A stretch of 64,000 nucleotides of DNA, taken from contig JASFWK010000002.1 of assembly GCA_050049355.1 (NCBI GenBank), positions 3,869 through 67,868 on the forward strand. The letters run 5' to 3'. The notes beneath the pieces are model-generated. The model was not told where the DNA came from, did not search any database, and worked only from the letters and a program-made list of their open reading frames with translations. Below, piece after piece: positions 14,554-23,929 of this stretch (position 1 is its first letter; each line of letters begins with the position of its first letter). Origin of the DNA: JASFWK01 sp050049355 (GTDB taxonomy: Bacteria; Chloroflexota; Anaerolineae; B4-G1; DUEL01). Made by a program: the position numbers and the translations under genes.

Positions 14554-16632
14554 CTATATGCCTATCCGAGCGTCCACAACAAGAGCCTGATCCGCATATG
14601 CGATGACGGGATTCAAATCCATTTCTTGAATCACAGGCAGGTCAGTGACAAGCTGAGAGATGCGCTGGATGATATCTATGATCGCTCCCTCGTCCACTCC
14701 CTTCCGTCCCCGCACCCCCTTCAGCAAGGGAGCTGCCTTGATGGAGGCAAGCATCTCCTGCGCCTCGACCGCTGTGATCGGCGAGAGCTTGAAGACGACA
14801 TCTTCCAGGATCTCGACGGAGATGCCACCGATTCCAAACATGATCAGGTGTCCAAGGCCCTCCTTCGCTTTCGCCCCTACGATAACCTCCACACCATCGG
14901 GGAGGTACTTCTGGACGAAGAACCTCGGGGCGTCGGCTGCCAACCTCTCTCCCATCTCTTCCACCACAGAACGGACAGCATCACCGTCCTTCACGTCGAC
15001 TGCTACGCCGCCGACATCGGTCTTGTGCACAATTGTCTCAGCGTCGGCCTTGATCACTACAGGAAAACCAATCTCGGCAGCGGCCTCTTCGGCCTCCTGG
15101 GCGTTGTTCGCTATCCTCCATTCGGCAGTGGGGATGCCGTAGGCAGCCAGAATCTGGTAAACCTCGGTGGCGGAGAGACTCTCCCGGCCGGTCTCTCCTG
15201 CTTCCAGCAAGATACCCTCCGCCTTACCCTTGTCCACATCGTCAAACCGCCTCACCTCACCGACCTCGTGGGAACGGATCTTGTGATACCGAGTCAAAGC
15301 AGCAAGCGCCCTTGCTGCCCTCCCCGGTAAGCTGTAGCACGGGACACCCCCGTCCCGCAGAGTCCTCAAGGTCTCCGCCCACTGGTGCTTGTCCGTCATC
15401 AAGTTACAGATGATGGGCTTCCTTCCCTCCTCGTTCACCTGAGCAATCTCTCTGGCAATGCTGTCCGTATCCACGAAGAACGGCGTGACGAAGTTGATGT
15501 AGAGGCTGTCGATGTGCGCCTCATCCATCATCACGTCCAACGCAGCCCGGAAATGTTCAGCTCCAGCAGTGGCGAGTACGTCTACAGGATTGCCGACTGC
15601 CGCTTCCGGGAATAACCTCCCTCGCAGAATCTCCTTCGCTCTGTCAGAGAGGGGAGGGATCTCCAATCCGGCGCCTACGAGGACATCTGTCGCAATGACT
15701 GCGGGACCTCCCGTGTTCGTTATCATACCCACGCGGTTGCCCCGGGCAACGGGCTGAGAGGCAAAGGCCGTAGCCGCTTGACAGAGCTCTCCTTCATCTC
15801 TGAACAAGAGTATCCCTGCCTTCTCGAAGATGACGTCGGTAGCGATATCCACTTTGGCGAGACCGCCTGTGTGGGAAGCCGCTGCCTTCGCTCCCTCCTC
15901 CGTGCGGCCTGCTTTCATGGCAAGTACAGGCTTCTTGGCCGTCACTTCCTTGGCAACCTGCAGGAACGTCGCTGGATCCCTAAGAGCTTCGACGTACAGC
16001 ACGATCACCCGCGTCCCGTCATCATCGCCATAGTATTCCAGGATCTCCGGAATCGTGACATCGCAGGCATTCCCGTTGGAGGCATACATCCGTGTTCCGA
16101 CACCCGCCTCGGAGAAGGCCTGATGGATTACCTCGGCTACGCCGCCGCTCAGAGCGACGATCGAGATGGATCCCGGCTCTGGTCTTGTGAATGTGAAGTT
16201 GCAGTACGCGCGCACCTCAGGATCTGTGTTGATGATCCCCTGGCAATTTGGGCCGAATACTCTGATGCCGGCCTCCTCAGCCCTGGCCAGGCAATCCTCC
16301 TCTATGGCCGCACCCTCGGGACCGACCTCGGCGAAGCCCCCACCATTGAGGATGACGAACTTGACCCCCTTCTTTCCGCAGTCTTCAATCGCCTGAGGCA
16401 CGAACCTGGCAGGGATGACAATGTGGACAACGTCGACATCGGTCGGAACCTCCAGGATCGATGGATACGCCTTGATGCCCTGAATCTCGTCCGCCTTGGG
16501 ATTCACCGGGTAGATTGGCCCTTTGAACCCGAACTCCAGAAGGTTCTTGACAATCCTATTGCCTATCGAGAGTTCCTTCGTGGATGCACCGATGACTGCC
16601 ACCGACCTAGGGTTGAACAGTGCGTCCAGCAT
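14554..16632 (-). CDS. ADP-forming acyl-CoA synthetase, fused alpha-beta
   Basis: A 692-residue enzyme joining acid and CoA with ATP to ADP. The alpha half begins with a CoA-binding Rossmann domain (NPRSVAVIGASTKELSIG) and contains the phosphohistidine region MKAGRTEEGAKAAASHTGG near residue 250. The beta half is an ATP-grasp domain (FPVVIKADAETIVHKTDVGGVAVDV, near 535). ATG at 16632 is preferred: GAGGAG stands 10 nt upstream, while the longer form would need a TTG inside the preceding gene. It follows the BcrB/HgdB-like gene by 1 nt, so the two are probably co-translated. Confidence 0.9.
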   Translation of the reverse strand: MLDALFNPRSVAVIGASTKELSIGNRIVKNLLEFGFKGPIYPVNPKADEIQGIKAYPSILEVPTDVDVVHIVIPARFVPQAIEDCGKKGVKFVILNGGGFAEVGPEGAAIEEDCLARAEEAGIRVFGPNCQGIINTDPEVRAYCNFTFTRPEPGSISIVALSGGVAEVIHQAFSEAGVGTRMYASNGNACDVTIPEILEYYGDDDGTRVIVLYVEALRDPATFLQVAKEVTAKKPVLAMKAGRTEEGAKAAASHTGGLAKVDIATDVIFEKAGILLFRDEGELCQAATAFASQPVARGNRVGMITNTGGPAVIATDVLVGAGLEIPPLSDRAKEILRGRLFPEAAVGNPVDVLATAGAEHFRAALDVMMDEAHIDSLYINFVTPFFVDTDSIAREIAQVNEEGRKPIICNLMTDKHQWAETLRTLRDGGVPCYSLPGRAARALAALTRYHKIRSHEVGEVRRFDDVDKGKAEGILLEAGETGRESLSATEVYQILAAYGIPTAEWRIANNAQEAEEAAAEIGFPVVIKADAETIVHKTDVGGVAVDVKDGDAVRSVVEEMGERLAADAPRFFVQKYLPDGVEVIVGAKAKEGLGHLIMFGIGGISVEILEDVVFKLSPITAVEAQEMLASIKAAPLLKGVRGRKGVDEGAIIDIIQRISQLVTDLPVIQEMDLNPVIAYADQALVVDARIGI

Positions 16633-16633
16633 T

Positions 16634-17881
16634 TTATCTGCGCTCCTCAAGCTGCTCCATGAAGGCCTCTATATTCGTCTCGGTCCGCTCATCAGAGAGA
16701 CACCTCAGATCGTTCAGATCCCCGTCTATGATCAGACTGGGTATACCGGTCTCCTTCTCGAGCCGCTGCGGCATACCGTAGTTGCTGTTCGAGTTATTCG
16801 GACAGGTCCGGGCATTGTGGTAGATGATGCCGTCAACCTTGAAGTAGTCCACCATCTCCTTTATGTATCTCTGCTTGGCCTCATCTGACCGCACGATAAA
16901 CAACTCCGTGTAGGCCCTTGCCATGCTGGTGAACGGATCCGCAGCGTCAAAAGCAGAGAATATCCAGCTGTTGCAGTAGGTGGATGCCAGGACACACGCT
17001 TTGAGTCTGGCAAACAACACGGAGTGCACCCTCAGTCTGCCCCAGATCGGCATGCCCTCCCAATAGATCCTGAAGCGCTCGTTATCCACGGCCCCGACCT
17101 GGTTCTCAACTCTCTCCTCCAGCTCTGCAAGCAGTGTCCTGTAATAGTCCACTGCCCCCTGGGTTCCTCTGCCCACCACTGCGGGCCCCATAAGCGTCGT
17201 GCCATCGAAGAAGGTCAAGGGAGACGGAACTGCGGCCGCCGTATCCAGCACTTTCTTCCATAGATCAGAGCACTCCCGGGAGAGCGCCACCACTCTCTTG
17301 AGTTCTTCCATCTCAAACTGGTTAGCCGATATCTCCTCCAGAGGCTCAATCATCTGCTCCATCTGCCTGGCTACGGAGGAAACGTGGCTCTCGGTAACCT
17401 GCCCAATCCCTCTATGGGTATGAATGCCGATCAGTGGAGCCTCAAACTCCCTCGCATACCACGCAAACCAGTCCTGAATATCCCGACACTGGTTGGTGTT
17501 GAAGACCAACACATCCGGCCTGGGTATGCCTTCGATCCCCTCGTAGGCTCTTGCAAGCGGTGTCACCCCTTGGACGTAGGCGCCGATGTCGGCCGTCAGG
17601 TATGAACAGATCTCCGGTGAATAGCCAAGGGCATTGGCGTGGGGTATGAGGTCTGTGGCCATGCGGGTGGCACCCAACATCGCCGAGTGAGTCTCAGGGA
17701 AATAGACCAGAAAGCCCATAGCCCTCAGTATCTCGGCCGGGCCCACGCTTGAGCACCACGCCACCTTCCGGTCACCTGTCCTTGATGCGTGGTCAAGTTC
17801 ATAGTAGTAGTCAGCCATGAACTTCTTCATCTCGCCAGCTGCCCTGATCTTCTTTCTCCTGCCCTTCCGCTCTTCAGACAT
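16634..17881 (-). CDS. 2-hydroxyacyl-CoA dehydratase D-component family protein (HgdB/BcrB-like)
   Basis: A 415-residue protein of the family that includes 2-hydroxyacyl-CoA dehydratase subunits and BcrB/BcrC. Conserved Cys positions are visible in KVAWCSSVGPAEILRAMGF (near residue 38), TNQCRDIQDW (near 127) and HNARTCPNNSNSNYGMPQ (near 350); these would hold a 4Fe-4S cluster. The start at ATG 17881 has the ribosome site AGGGGGAG, so the 16 codons further upstream are excluded. Only one such subunit is present here, whereas known enzymes need two. Its electron-activating partner may be the activase at 11042-11815. Confidence 0.85.
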   Translation of the reverse strand: MSEERKGRRKKIRAAGEMKKFMADYYYELDHASRTGDRKVAWCSSVGPAEILRAMGFLVYFPETHSAMLGATRMATDLIPHANALGYSPEICSYLTADIGAYVQGVTPLARAYEGIEGIPRPDVLVFNTNQCRDIQDWFAWYAREFEAPLIGIHTHRGIGQVTESHVSSVARQMEQMIEPLEEISANQFEMEELKRVVALSRECSDLWKKVLDTAAAVPSPLTFFDGTTLMGPAVVGRGTQGAVDYYRTLLAELEERVENQVGAVDNERFRIYWEGMPIWGRLRVHSVLFARLKACVLASTYCNSWIFSAFDAADPFTSMARAYTELFIVRSDEAKQRYIKEMVDYFKVDGIIYHNARTCPNNSNSNYGMPQRLEKETGIPSLIIDGDLNDLRCLSDERTETNIEAFMEQLEERR

Positions 17882-17950
17882 AGCTCCCCCTACCTGTGAG
17901 CACGCAGCGTCCCCTCGCCTGACTACCAACGACTGGCCACCGACCTCAGT

Positions 17951-19828
17951 CTACTCTCCCTTGAACTCCGGCTTCCTTCGCTCCAGGAATGCCGTCATTC
18001 CTTCCTTCTGATCCTCAGTGCCAAAGGTCGAAACCACAGCCTCCAATTCGAAGGCCAGACCGTCATCCAGGCCTCTCTGCAGCGCCTGATTGATGGCTTT
18101 CTTGGCTTTCGCCACGGCGACCGGTCCCTGCCTGGCGATGCGTTCCGCCAGTCGCAGCGCCTCCGTCATCAGCTGCTGGGGCGACACCACTCGGTTGACC
18201 AGCCCGATGTTCTCCGCTTCGCCAGCGCTGATCTGACCGCCGGTGAAGATCAACTCACACGCTCGGCCCTTGCCGATCAACCGCGTCGCCCGCTGCGTTC
18301 CACCGAGGCCGGGGAAGATCCCCAGACCCACCTCCGGGAAGCCCAACCGTGCCTCGGTCGAAGCCAGGCGAATATCGCAGGCCAATGCCAGCTCCAGCCC
18401 CCCACCCAACGCGAAGCCGTTAATGGCAGCAATGACTGGTTTCTCCAGCCTCTCAATATCGTTCATCACCCCCTGCCCAAAGATAGTGAACTGCCGAATT
18501 TGGTCCCGATCTTTGGCCAGCATTGCCCGGATGTCCGCCCCAGCGACAAAGGCTGGTCCCACCCCAGTGATAACCACCGCCCGCACCGTCGGATCGTCTC
18601 GCACCCCCGCGATGGCCTCCTTGAGCTCTCGCAGCACTTTCTCGTTCAGAGCGTTCATCGCCTGCGGTCTGCTCATGGTGATGGTGGCAATGCCGTCTTC
18701 CACGTCCAGTTTCACGTCCCGCAGCACCCAAGACGCGCCCGCTTTGACCTGCTTGGCCATGAGCTCCGGAACGGTGAACGCTTCGTACCGTGCAGCCAAC
18801 TGCTCCACCAGTTCCAGCGCCCGGTCCAGACCGAGATCGTTCATCATCCCAAAGGGTCCCCGCGCCCAGCGCAGCCCAACCAGCGCTCCCCGGTCGGTGT
18901 CCTCGACGCTGGTCACACCCTCCTCCACCAGCTGCGCAGCTACGCCGAAGACAACGCCCAGCAATCGCCCGCCGACCTCCTCCTTGGCTGCCTCGTCGAC
19001 CTCCCCCTCCAGTTCCCACTCCCGCCCGGCTTCAAACTGAGCAGCCAGGGCGGCAGCAGGAGCGTAGAACTCACCCAGCTCCTGGGCCAACGAGCTGGCC
19101 GAGTGGTAGGCGATGGGGATACCGGTGGCATTCATCAGCGCAAACGGCCCCATACCGATGCGGAAGGTCTCGCGGGCGGCCTCGTCGATCGTGGGGATGT
19201 TTGCCAAGCCCTCATCCAACATTCGCGCCGCCTCATTCAGCCAAGGGACAAAGAAGCGGTTGACAGCAAAGCCCGGCGCATCCCCGACCACGATAGGAAC
19301 CTTGCCCGTGGCACGCCCAAAGACCAGCAGTGTCTCCAACACCTCGGCGGCGGTCTCCTCAGCTTCGACGATCTCGAGCAGCTGGTTGATGACGGGAGGA
19401 TAGAAGTAGTGAAGTCCAGCGACTCTCTCCGGCCGGCCCGTAGCAGCCGCCATCTCAGCGATGGAAAGGGACGAAGTGTTACTCGCGAAGATCGTATCCG
19501 CGTGACAGAGGCGATCCAGGCTTCCAAACAACTCCTGCTTGGCCTGCAGATCCTCGAAGATGGCCTCGATCACCAGATCGCAGTCGGCCAAATCAGCCAG
19601 ATCGGTCGTGCCGCTGATGCACGCCCAGGTCGCGTCTCGCCTGGCCTGAGTCAGCTTGTTCTTCGCCACTCCCTTGTCCAGGAAAGCGCTGATGCGACCC
19701 AGCCCCTTCTCCAGCAGCTCCTCGTCTAATTCGCGCACGATGGTGTCGTAGCCTGCCTGGGCCGCGACCTGGGCAATGCCTGCCCCCATCAGGCCGCACC
19801 CGATTACTCCCACTTTCTTGATGGCCAT
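17951..19828 (-). CDS. 3-hydroxyacyl-CoA dehydrogenase / enoyl-CoA hydratase fusion
   Basis: A 625-residue bifunctional beta-oxidation enzyme. Residues 1-285 form the 3-hydroxyacyl-CoA dehydrogenase part, with NAD motif GCGLMGAGIAQVAAQAGY and signature NRFFVPWLNEAARMLDEG. A second dehydrogenase C-terminal segment follows to about 365. Residues 370-625 form a crotonase domain, with GPAFVAGADIRAM, GFALGGGLELALACDIR and FPEVGLGIFPGLGGTQR. This order, dehydrogenase first, is opposite to FadB. It would convert an enoyl-CoA to a 3-oxoacyl-CoA and could process 3-hydroxypimelyl-CoA after ring cleavage. GGGGAGGAG precedes ATG 19828. Confidence 0.9.
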   Translation of the reverse strand: MAIKKVGVIGCGLMGAGIAQVAAQAGYDTIVRELDEELLEKGLGRISAFLDKGVAKNKLTQARRDATWACISGTTDLADLADCDLVIEAIFEDLQAKQELFGSLDRLCHADTIFASNTSSLSIAEMAAATGRPERVAGLHYFYPPVINQLLEIVEAEETAAEVLETLLVFGRATGKVPIVVGDAPGFAVNRFFVPWLNEAARMLDEGLANIPTIDEAARETFRIGMGPFALMNATGIPIAYHSASSLAQELGEFYAPAAALAAQFEAGREWELEGEVDEAAKEEVGGRLLGVVFGVAAQLVEEGVTSVEDTDRGALVGLRWARGPFGMMNDLGLDRALELVEQLAARYEAFTVPELMAKQVKAGASWVLRDVKLDVEDGIATITMSRPQAMNALNEKVLRELKEAIAGVRDDPTVRAVVITGVGPAFVAGADIRAMLAKDRDQIRQFTIFGQGVMNDIERLEKPVIAAINGFALGGGLELALACDIRLASTEARLGFPEVGLGIFPGLGGTQRATRLIGKGRACELIFTGGQISAGEAENIGLVNRVVSPQQLMTEALRLAERIARQGPVAVAKAKKAINQALQRGLDDGLAFELEAVVSTFGTEDQKEGMTAFLERRKPEFKGE

Positions 19829-19879
19829 TATCGCTCCTCCCCTGACGACAGTCAGCTGGCTAAGCTCTCCATCTACCGT

Positions 19880-20713
19880 CTACTGAGCACTCTCTAACCC
19901 CAGAATTCGTGCCGCGGTGCCCCCCAGGATCTGCTCCTTTGCCTCCTCCTTGAGCGGCAACCCACGTATAATCTCGATGTTGCGACCGATGTGCGGCATC
20001 CCCGGCCAGTCGGAGCCGAAGACAACCTTGTCCGCCACTCGCTCCAGCTCCGGAAAGTAGTCCATCAGCTTCTGCGGCGGCAAGCCCGAGATCTCCATGT
20101 AGACATTGGCGTGCAGCTTGGCCAGGAAGTAGGCCCGGTCGTACCAGAAACCCCGCCCGCTGTGTACCATCAGCAGCGTCAGGTCAGGGAAATCCACCGC
20201 CACGTCGTCGATGTACAGGGGATCACCGTACTTGAGGCGCGCCCCACGGAAGACGGAGGATCCTGTGTGGATCATCACCGGCACCCCGAGTTCCTGAGCC
20301 TTGGCGTAGAGCGGGTAGAGCCGACTGTCGTTGGCGTAGAAGTGCTGGTACGTGGGATAGAGCTTCATACCCCGGAACCCCATCTCCGTCACATAATACT
20401 CCAGCTCTTCGGCAAGGTCAGCCACCAGAAAGGGGTTGATGTTGCAGAAAGGGATGAGACAGTCTATGTCTCGACAGAGCTCAGCCACCCCCTCGTTGCT
20501 CATCGTTCCCGTGGTGATGGGACTGAGTTCAGCCAGCGCCACGGCGTAGTCCACACCGTTCTCGCGGAGGTAGGGCACGATCCCGTCCGGCGTCAGCACG
20601 CTCTTGACGAATGCCTCCGGGTCCGCGATCTGCGTCTTCATCCACTCGATGACCCAGGGATGCAGTTCGTGGTACAGACCGGCGTGGATGTGAAAGTCTA
20701 CCACCAATCCCAC
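19880..20713 (-). CDS. Amidohydrolase-2 family metal-dependent hydrolase/decarboxylase
   Basis: A 277-residue TIM-barrel protein. Metal and catalytic residues are visible: HIH (residues 8-10), GMKLYP near 114, MIHTG near 149, VHSGRG near 184 and FGSDWPG near 240. Relatives include hydrolases and aromatic acid decarboxylases (gamma-resorcylate and ACMS decarboxylase group). It starts at GTG 20713 with AGGAAGGA upstream, downstream of had in the aromatic cluster. It might decarboxylate or hydrolyse an aromatic or alicyclic intermediate. The reaction is inference. Confidence 0.8.
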   Translation of the reverse strand: MGLVVDFHIHAGLYHELHPWVIEWMKTQIADPEAFVKSVLTPDGIVPYLRENGVDYAVALAELSPITTGTMSNEGVAELCRDIDCLIPFCNINPFLVADLAEELEYYVTEMGFRGMKLYPTYQHFYANDSRLYPLYAKAQELGVPVMIHTGSSVFRGARLKYGDPLYIDDVAVDFPDLTLLMVHSGRGFWYDRAYFLAKLHANVYMEISGLPPQKLMDYFPELERVADKVVFGSDWPGMPHIGRNIEIIRGLPLKEEAKEQILGGTAARILGLESAQ

Positions 20714-20843
20714 GTCTGACGGTCCTTCCTCTCTAGGTCCTAAGTACAGCGCTCACGCTCACCAACTCGTCCGAGGAGCCACACGGGACCTCGCGCCCAA
20801 CCAGCGATCCTGCGTTCGCCCTCCGCCAACAAGAGCTCACAGA

Positions 20844-21956
20844 CTATCCAAAGTCCGGCGTCAGGACAACGCGCCGTGTGAGCTTGCCAGCGTGTGCTTC
20901 CTCAAAGACCTCTTGGATCTCGCTCATCGGTCGGGTCTCTACGAAGGGCTCGATCTCGATGTGCCCACCCAGCACCAACTCCAGGGCGGCCGGATAGTGC
21001 TTGGGCAAGCAGCCCCAGGTCCCGATGATCTCGGCGTCAAAAGCCATAAGCCGCGAGAGGCAATACTCATTGACGTCGGTAGAGAACCCAATCCAGACCA
21101 GCTTGCCGACGAAGGACAACAAGCCAAGGGAGATCTCCTGACCCGCCTTAGCCCCAGTTACCTCAAAGATCGTCCAGCCGAATCTGTGTGGCAGTCCTTG
21201 CCCCTTGCATAAGGCACGGAACTCATTCCGCACCTCCTTGGCACTCTTGCCAGCCGAGTTGATAACATAGTCAGCGCCGTACTCCAGCATTCGTTCCAGC
21301 TTCTCCTGGCTGATGTCGACGCCGATCACCGTCCCAGCCCCAAATGCCTTGGCCATCTGGACGACGTACGTACCGACGCCGCCGGCCGCTCCGACGACGA
21401 CCACCCGATCACCCGGCTGCAGGTCGGCGCGGATGGCCGCCTGATACGGAGTCGTGATGGCGTCGGCCACAACCGCCAGCCGCTCCAAAGGCATGTCGCC
21501 TCGGCCTTCGACGACGCACAGGTCTGCTGCGGGCACGGGGATGTGACTTGAGAAGCCGCCGTAGGTACCAAGACTGTTGCCCGGCATCTTCTGCGCCAGA
21601 CAGCGGTTGCCCCGGCCAGCCGCACAGATGGGACAATCGTTGCAGGGCATCACCGCCGGGACGATGACCTCCTTGCCGACCCAGCTCTCCTCCCCAGCCA
21701 CAACGCGGCCGCTGATCTCATGTCCCAGGGTCAGAGGGGGATCGCTCACCGTGGGCACCCCGTGGTAGAAGTAGCTCAGGTCGGTATGACATACGCCACA
21801 GCCAGCGATCTCGATCAGCACCTCGCCGGGCCGCAGTTCTGGCACCGGAACCGTCGCGCGCGCTAACTTCCCAGGCGTCTTCTCGCCCGTCTCCCTATCC
21901 CTCGTCCAGGGCTGCACCATCTGCCACGTCTGAATTGCGTCAGGTCTGCCTGCCAT
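20844..21956 (-). CDS. had: 6-hydroxycyclohex-1-ene-1-carbonyl-CoA dehydrogenase (Had)
   Basis: A 370-residue zinc alcohol dehydrogenase. Catalytic zinc ligands are in GCGVCHTDLSYFYHG (near residue 52) and GHEISG. The structural zinc site is CNDCPICAAGRGNRC (near 104), and the NAD loop is VVVGAAGGVGTYVVQ. It oxidises the hydroxyl group of 6-hydroxycyclohex-1-ene-carbonyl-CoA during benzoyl-CoA breakdown. This specific call rests on overall resemblance to Had and on direct linkage to the ring-cleaving hydrolase gene 33 nt upstream. GGGGAGG precedes ATG 21956. Confidence 0.85.
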   Translation of the reverse strand: MAGRPDAIQTWQMVQPWTRDRETGEKTPGKLARATVPVPELRPGEVLIEIAGCGVCHTDLSYFYHGVPTVSDPPLTLGHEISGRVVAGEESWVGKEVIVPAVMPCNDCPICAAGRGNRCLAQKMPGNSLGTYGGFSSHIPVPAADLCVVEGRGDMPLERLAVVADAITTPYQAAIRADLQPGDRVVVVGAAGGVGTYVVQMAKAFGAGTVIGVDISQEKLERMLEYGADYVINSAGKSAKEVRNEFRALCKGQGLPHRFGWTIFEVTGAKAGQEISLGLLSFVGKLVWIGFSTDVNEYCLSRLMAFDAEIIGTWGCLPKHYPAALELVLGGHIEIEPFVETRPMSEIQEVFEEAHAGKLTRRVVLTPDFG

Positions 21957-21989
21957 CTTCTGGCCTCCCCTCTCGTCTACCCTGTGCGC

Positions 21990-23120
21990 CTACTCCTTCG
22001 GCTCGGCCAACACCTCGGCGAAGAAGTCTTCGTCCACCGTGCGCCCTTCGGCGATCAGCTGACGGTACTTGATGAAGTCAATAGTGTCCTGACCAGTGAT
22101 CTTCCTGGTGTTGAAGGCATGGAACCCCAGGAACGCCTCGTTCGACATGTTGGCCATCAGCCAGTGACGGTAGTAATCCTTACCCATGTCCCAGAAGAGT
22201 CTCTTCTTCGCCCTGATGGAATCTATGGACATCTGCAGGCAGTGAGGGAAGAGATTAGTGAAGGTCCACAGCATCTCGTCTATGGCCTTGTCCACCAGTT
22301 CGAAGTCAATCGTCGCCTCCTTGACAAACTGGCGTGCCTGCTGGTACGCCTCCCCGGTCTTGTACTCGCCGTAGACAATCTCGCCATTGCTGACGTAGTC
22401 CTCGGTGATCACCATGGGGTTCCGAACCCACTCGCCGTCGTGCTTGATCACCGGGATCACCTTGCTGACGTATCCCTTGCGGAGCATCTTGTAGGCACTC
22501 CACAGCTCACAGGAAATGCAGTTCCACATTGCGTCCTCAATCGTCAGGAACCAGGGCAAGAAATCAGTGGAGCCGCCCACGGGCGCCGAACCGTGTCGCG
22601 GTCCGGCCTGACCGAAGACAGCCAGATCTGAGGCGATGGCCAAGTCACAGGCGCCGCCAATCTCCTGACCGCCGGCCACGCGCATTCCGTTCACCCTGCA
22701 GATGACGGGCTTCTTGGCACCCAGGATACTGTCCACCATGGCGTTGAAGAGATCCATGTAAAGAGCGTACTCGGTGGGCCGCGCACTGTAGTACTCGGCG
22801 TACTCCTTCGTATTGCCGCCCGTGCAGAAAGCCCGGTCGCCCACTCCGGTGAAGACGATCGCCACGACACTGCGGTCCATTGAGGCCCGCTTCATGCCGG
22901 CGATGACCCCCTTCACCATCTCGGTCGTATAGGAGTTGTATTGTCGAGGGTTGTTCAGCCACACCCAGGCCGAGTACAGCCCCTCAACAGGATCGCCCTC
23001 TGGATCGACGATGGGCTTCTTCTCATATGTCACGCAGGGGGGTTCGGTCCCGAGAAACTCGCCTCCTCCCACATCGTGATCCTTCAGTTCATCATCTCTT
23101 GGCAGCCATTCGAGACCCAT
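21990..23120 (-). CDS. oah: 6-oxocyclohex-1-ene-1-carbonyl-CoA hydrolase (Oah/BamA)
   Basis: A 376-residue crotonase-superfamily hydrolase that adds two waters and opens the ring, giving 3-hydroxypimelyl-CoA. Family-specific words are clear: WLNNPRQYNSYTTEMVK near residue 53, GDRAFCTGGNTKEYAEYY near 95, VNGMRVAGGQEIGGACDLAI near 142 and FGQAGPRHGSAPVGGSTDF near 166. The length and these motifs match BamA/Oah, a marker used for anaerobic aromatic degraders. AAGGAGAAGGAGA precedes ATG 23120. It is the clearest single marker that the cluster degrades benzoyl-CoA. Confidence 0.94.
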   Translation of the reverse strand: MGLEWLPRDDELKDHDVGGGEFLGTEPPCVTYEKKPIVDPEGDPVEGLYSAWVWLNNPRQYNSYTTEMVKGVIAGMKRASMDRSVVAIVFTGVGDRAFCTGGNTKEYAEYYSARPTEYALYMDLFNAMVDSILGAKKPVICRVNGMRVAGGQEIGGACDLAIASDLAVFGQAGPRHGSAPVGGSTDFLPWFLTIEDAMWNCISCELWSAYKMLRKGYVSKVIPVIKHDGEWVRNPMVITEDYVSNGEIVYGEYKTGEAYQQARQFVKEATIDFELVDKAIDEMLWTFTNLFPHCLQMSIDSIRAKKRLFWDMGKDYYRHWLMANMSNEAFLGFHAFNTRKITGQDTIDFIKYRQLIAEGRTVDEDFFAEVLAEPKE

Positions 23121-23179
23121 TCTCCTTCTCCTTTCGTTGACATCTACTAGTAGTTGTCGACCAAATCCTTGCCAGCTCC

Positions 23180-23623
23180 TCAGGCACTGCCCTCCGTTGG
23201 TGGATTGGACTCGAACCTGGCGACTGCCTCTCGCAGCTCGTCGGGCACGCGGACGGGTCGCTCCGTCTCGGTGTCCACCGCCACGGCGACGATCTCGCCC
23301 GTCGCAATCAATTCCTCCGATGGCTGCCTGTAGATGGCGAACTCGAAAGTGAAGCTGGTGTTGCCGATGCTGCCGATACGGGTATGCACGTGCAGCAAGT
23401 CATCGAAGTGTGCCCGCCCTCTATACTGACAGCTCGCCTTGGCGTAGAACATGTCCACACCGGAGGCCACCATCTCCGGATAGGGATACCCGATGGCCCG
23501 CGTGTACTCAATCAATCCGACGTCGAAGTAGGTCAGGTAATGGCTGAAGAAGACGTGCCCCTGGGCATCCACCTCAACGTACCGTACGCGGAGTGGATAG
23601 TAGAAGTCATACCTCTGGCTCAC
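23180..23623 (-). CDS. Acyl-CoA thioesterase, 4-hydroxybenzoyl-CoA thioesterase (hotdog) family
   Basis: A 147-residue hotdog-fold protein. The core signature RYVEVDAQGHVFFSHYLTYFDVG near the N-terminus has the catalytic Asp of the YbgC/FcbC group (VDAQGHV). Start GTG at 23623 is preferred over the longer form because AGGGG stands about 8 nt upstream and the longer form would overlap the preceding gene. It would hydrolyse excess acyl- or aroyl-CoA, freeing CoA, a common safety valve in aromatic CoA pathways. Its position beside oah fits that role. Confidence 0.83.
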   Translation of the reverse strand: MSQRYDFYYPLRVRYVEVDAQGHVFFSHYLTYFDVGLIEYTRAIGYPYPEMVASGVDMFYAKASCQYRGRAHFDDLLHVHTRIGSIGNTSFTFEFAIYRQPSEELIATGEIVAVAVDTETERPVRVPDELREAVARFESNPPTEGSA

Positions 23624-23627
23624 GCTC

Positions 23628-23861
23628 TTATCCCCTGGGTCTGGTGTAGATGACCACGTACCTATCGCAGGCCGCCAGGAGGCAAGCAGCACACTCCTCG
23701 GCTATTGTCGGTCCGGGCATCACAGACTCCACTCGCACCTCGTCGCCCAACGACTCGTACAGTTCAACATACTCGTCCGCCCGCTCGGCCTCAATGGTAA
23801 ACTGGCGAGTCCAACCCTGAGCCTCTAGCTCCTGTGCAAGATCCGTTCGCCCTTCATCCAT
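23628..23861 (-). CDS. Small conserved-looking protein of unknown function
   Basis: A 77-residue acidic protein with no recognised family. It has two close Cys residues and a third nearby (EECAACLLAACDRYVVIYTR), suggesting a metal site or disulfide, and a predicted alternation of helix and strand. ATG 23861 is chosen over the upstream TTG because GGGAG lies 6 nt before it. It is 4 nt upstream of the thioesterase gene and shares its orientation, so it belongs to the benzoyl-CoA operon. MITE-like copy 2 follows at 23930, on the upstream side. Confidence 0.6.
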   Translation of the reverse strand: MDEGRTDLAQELEAQGWTRQFTIEAERADEYVELYESLGDEVRVESVMPGPTIAEECAACLLAACDRYVVIYTRPRG

Positions 23862-23929
23862 GCGTTCTCCCGCCGTCAACCGATTGGTTGACCGTTCGGC
23901 CCAGCCAACTGGCCGGCGAGCCAGCTAGT

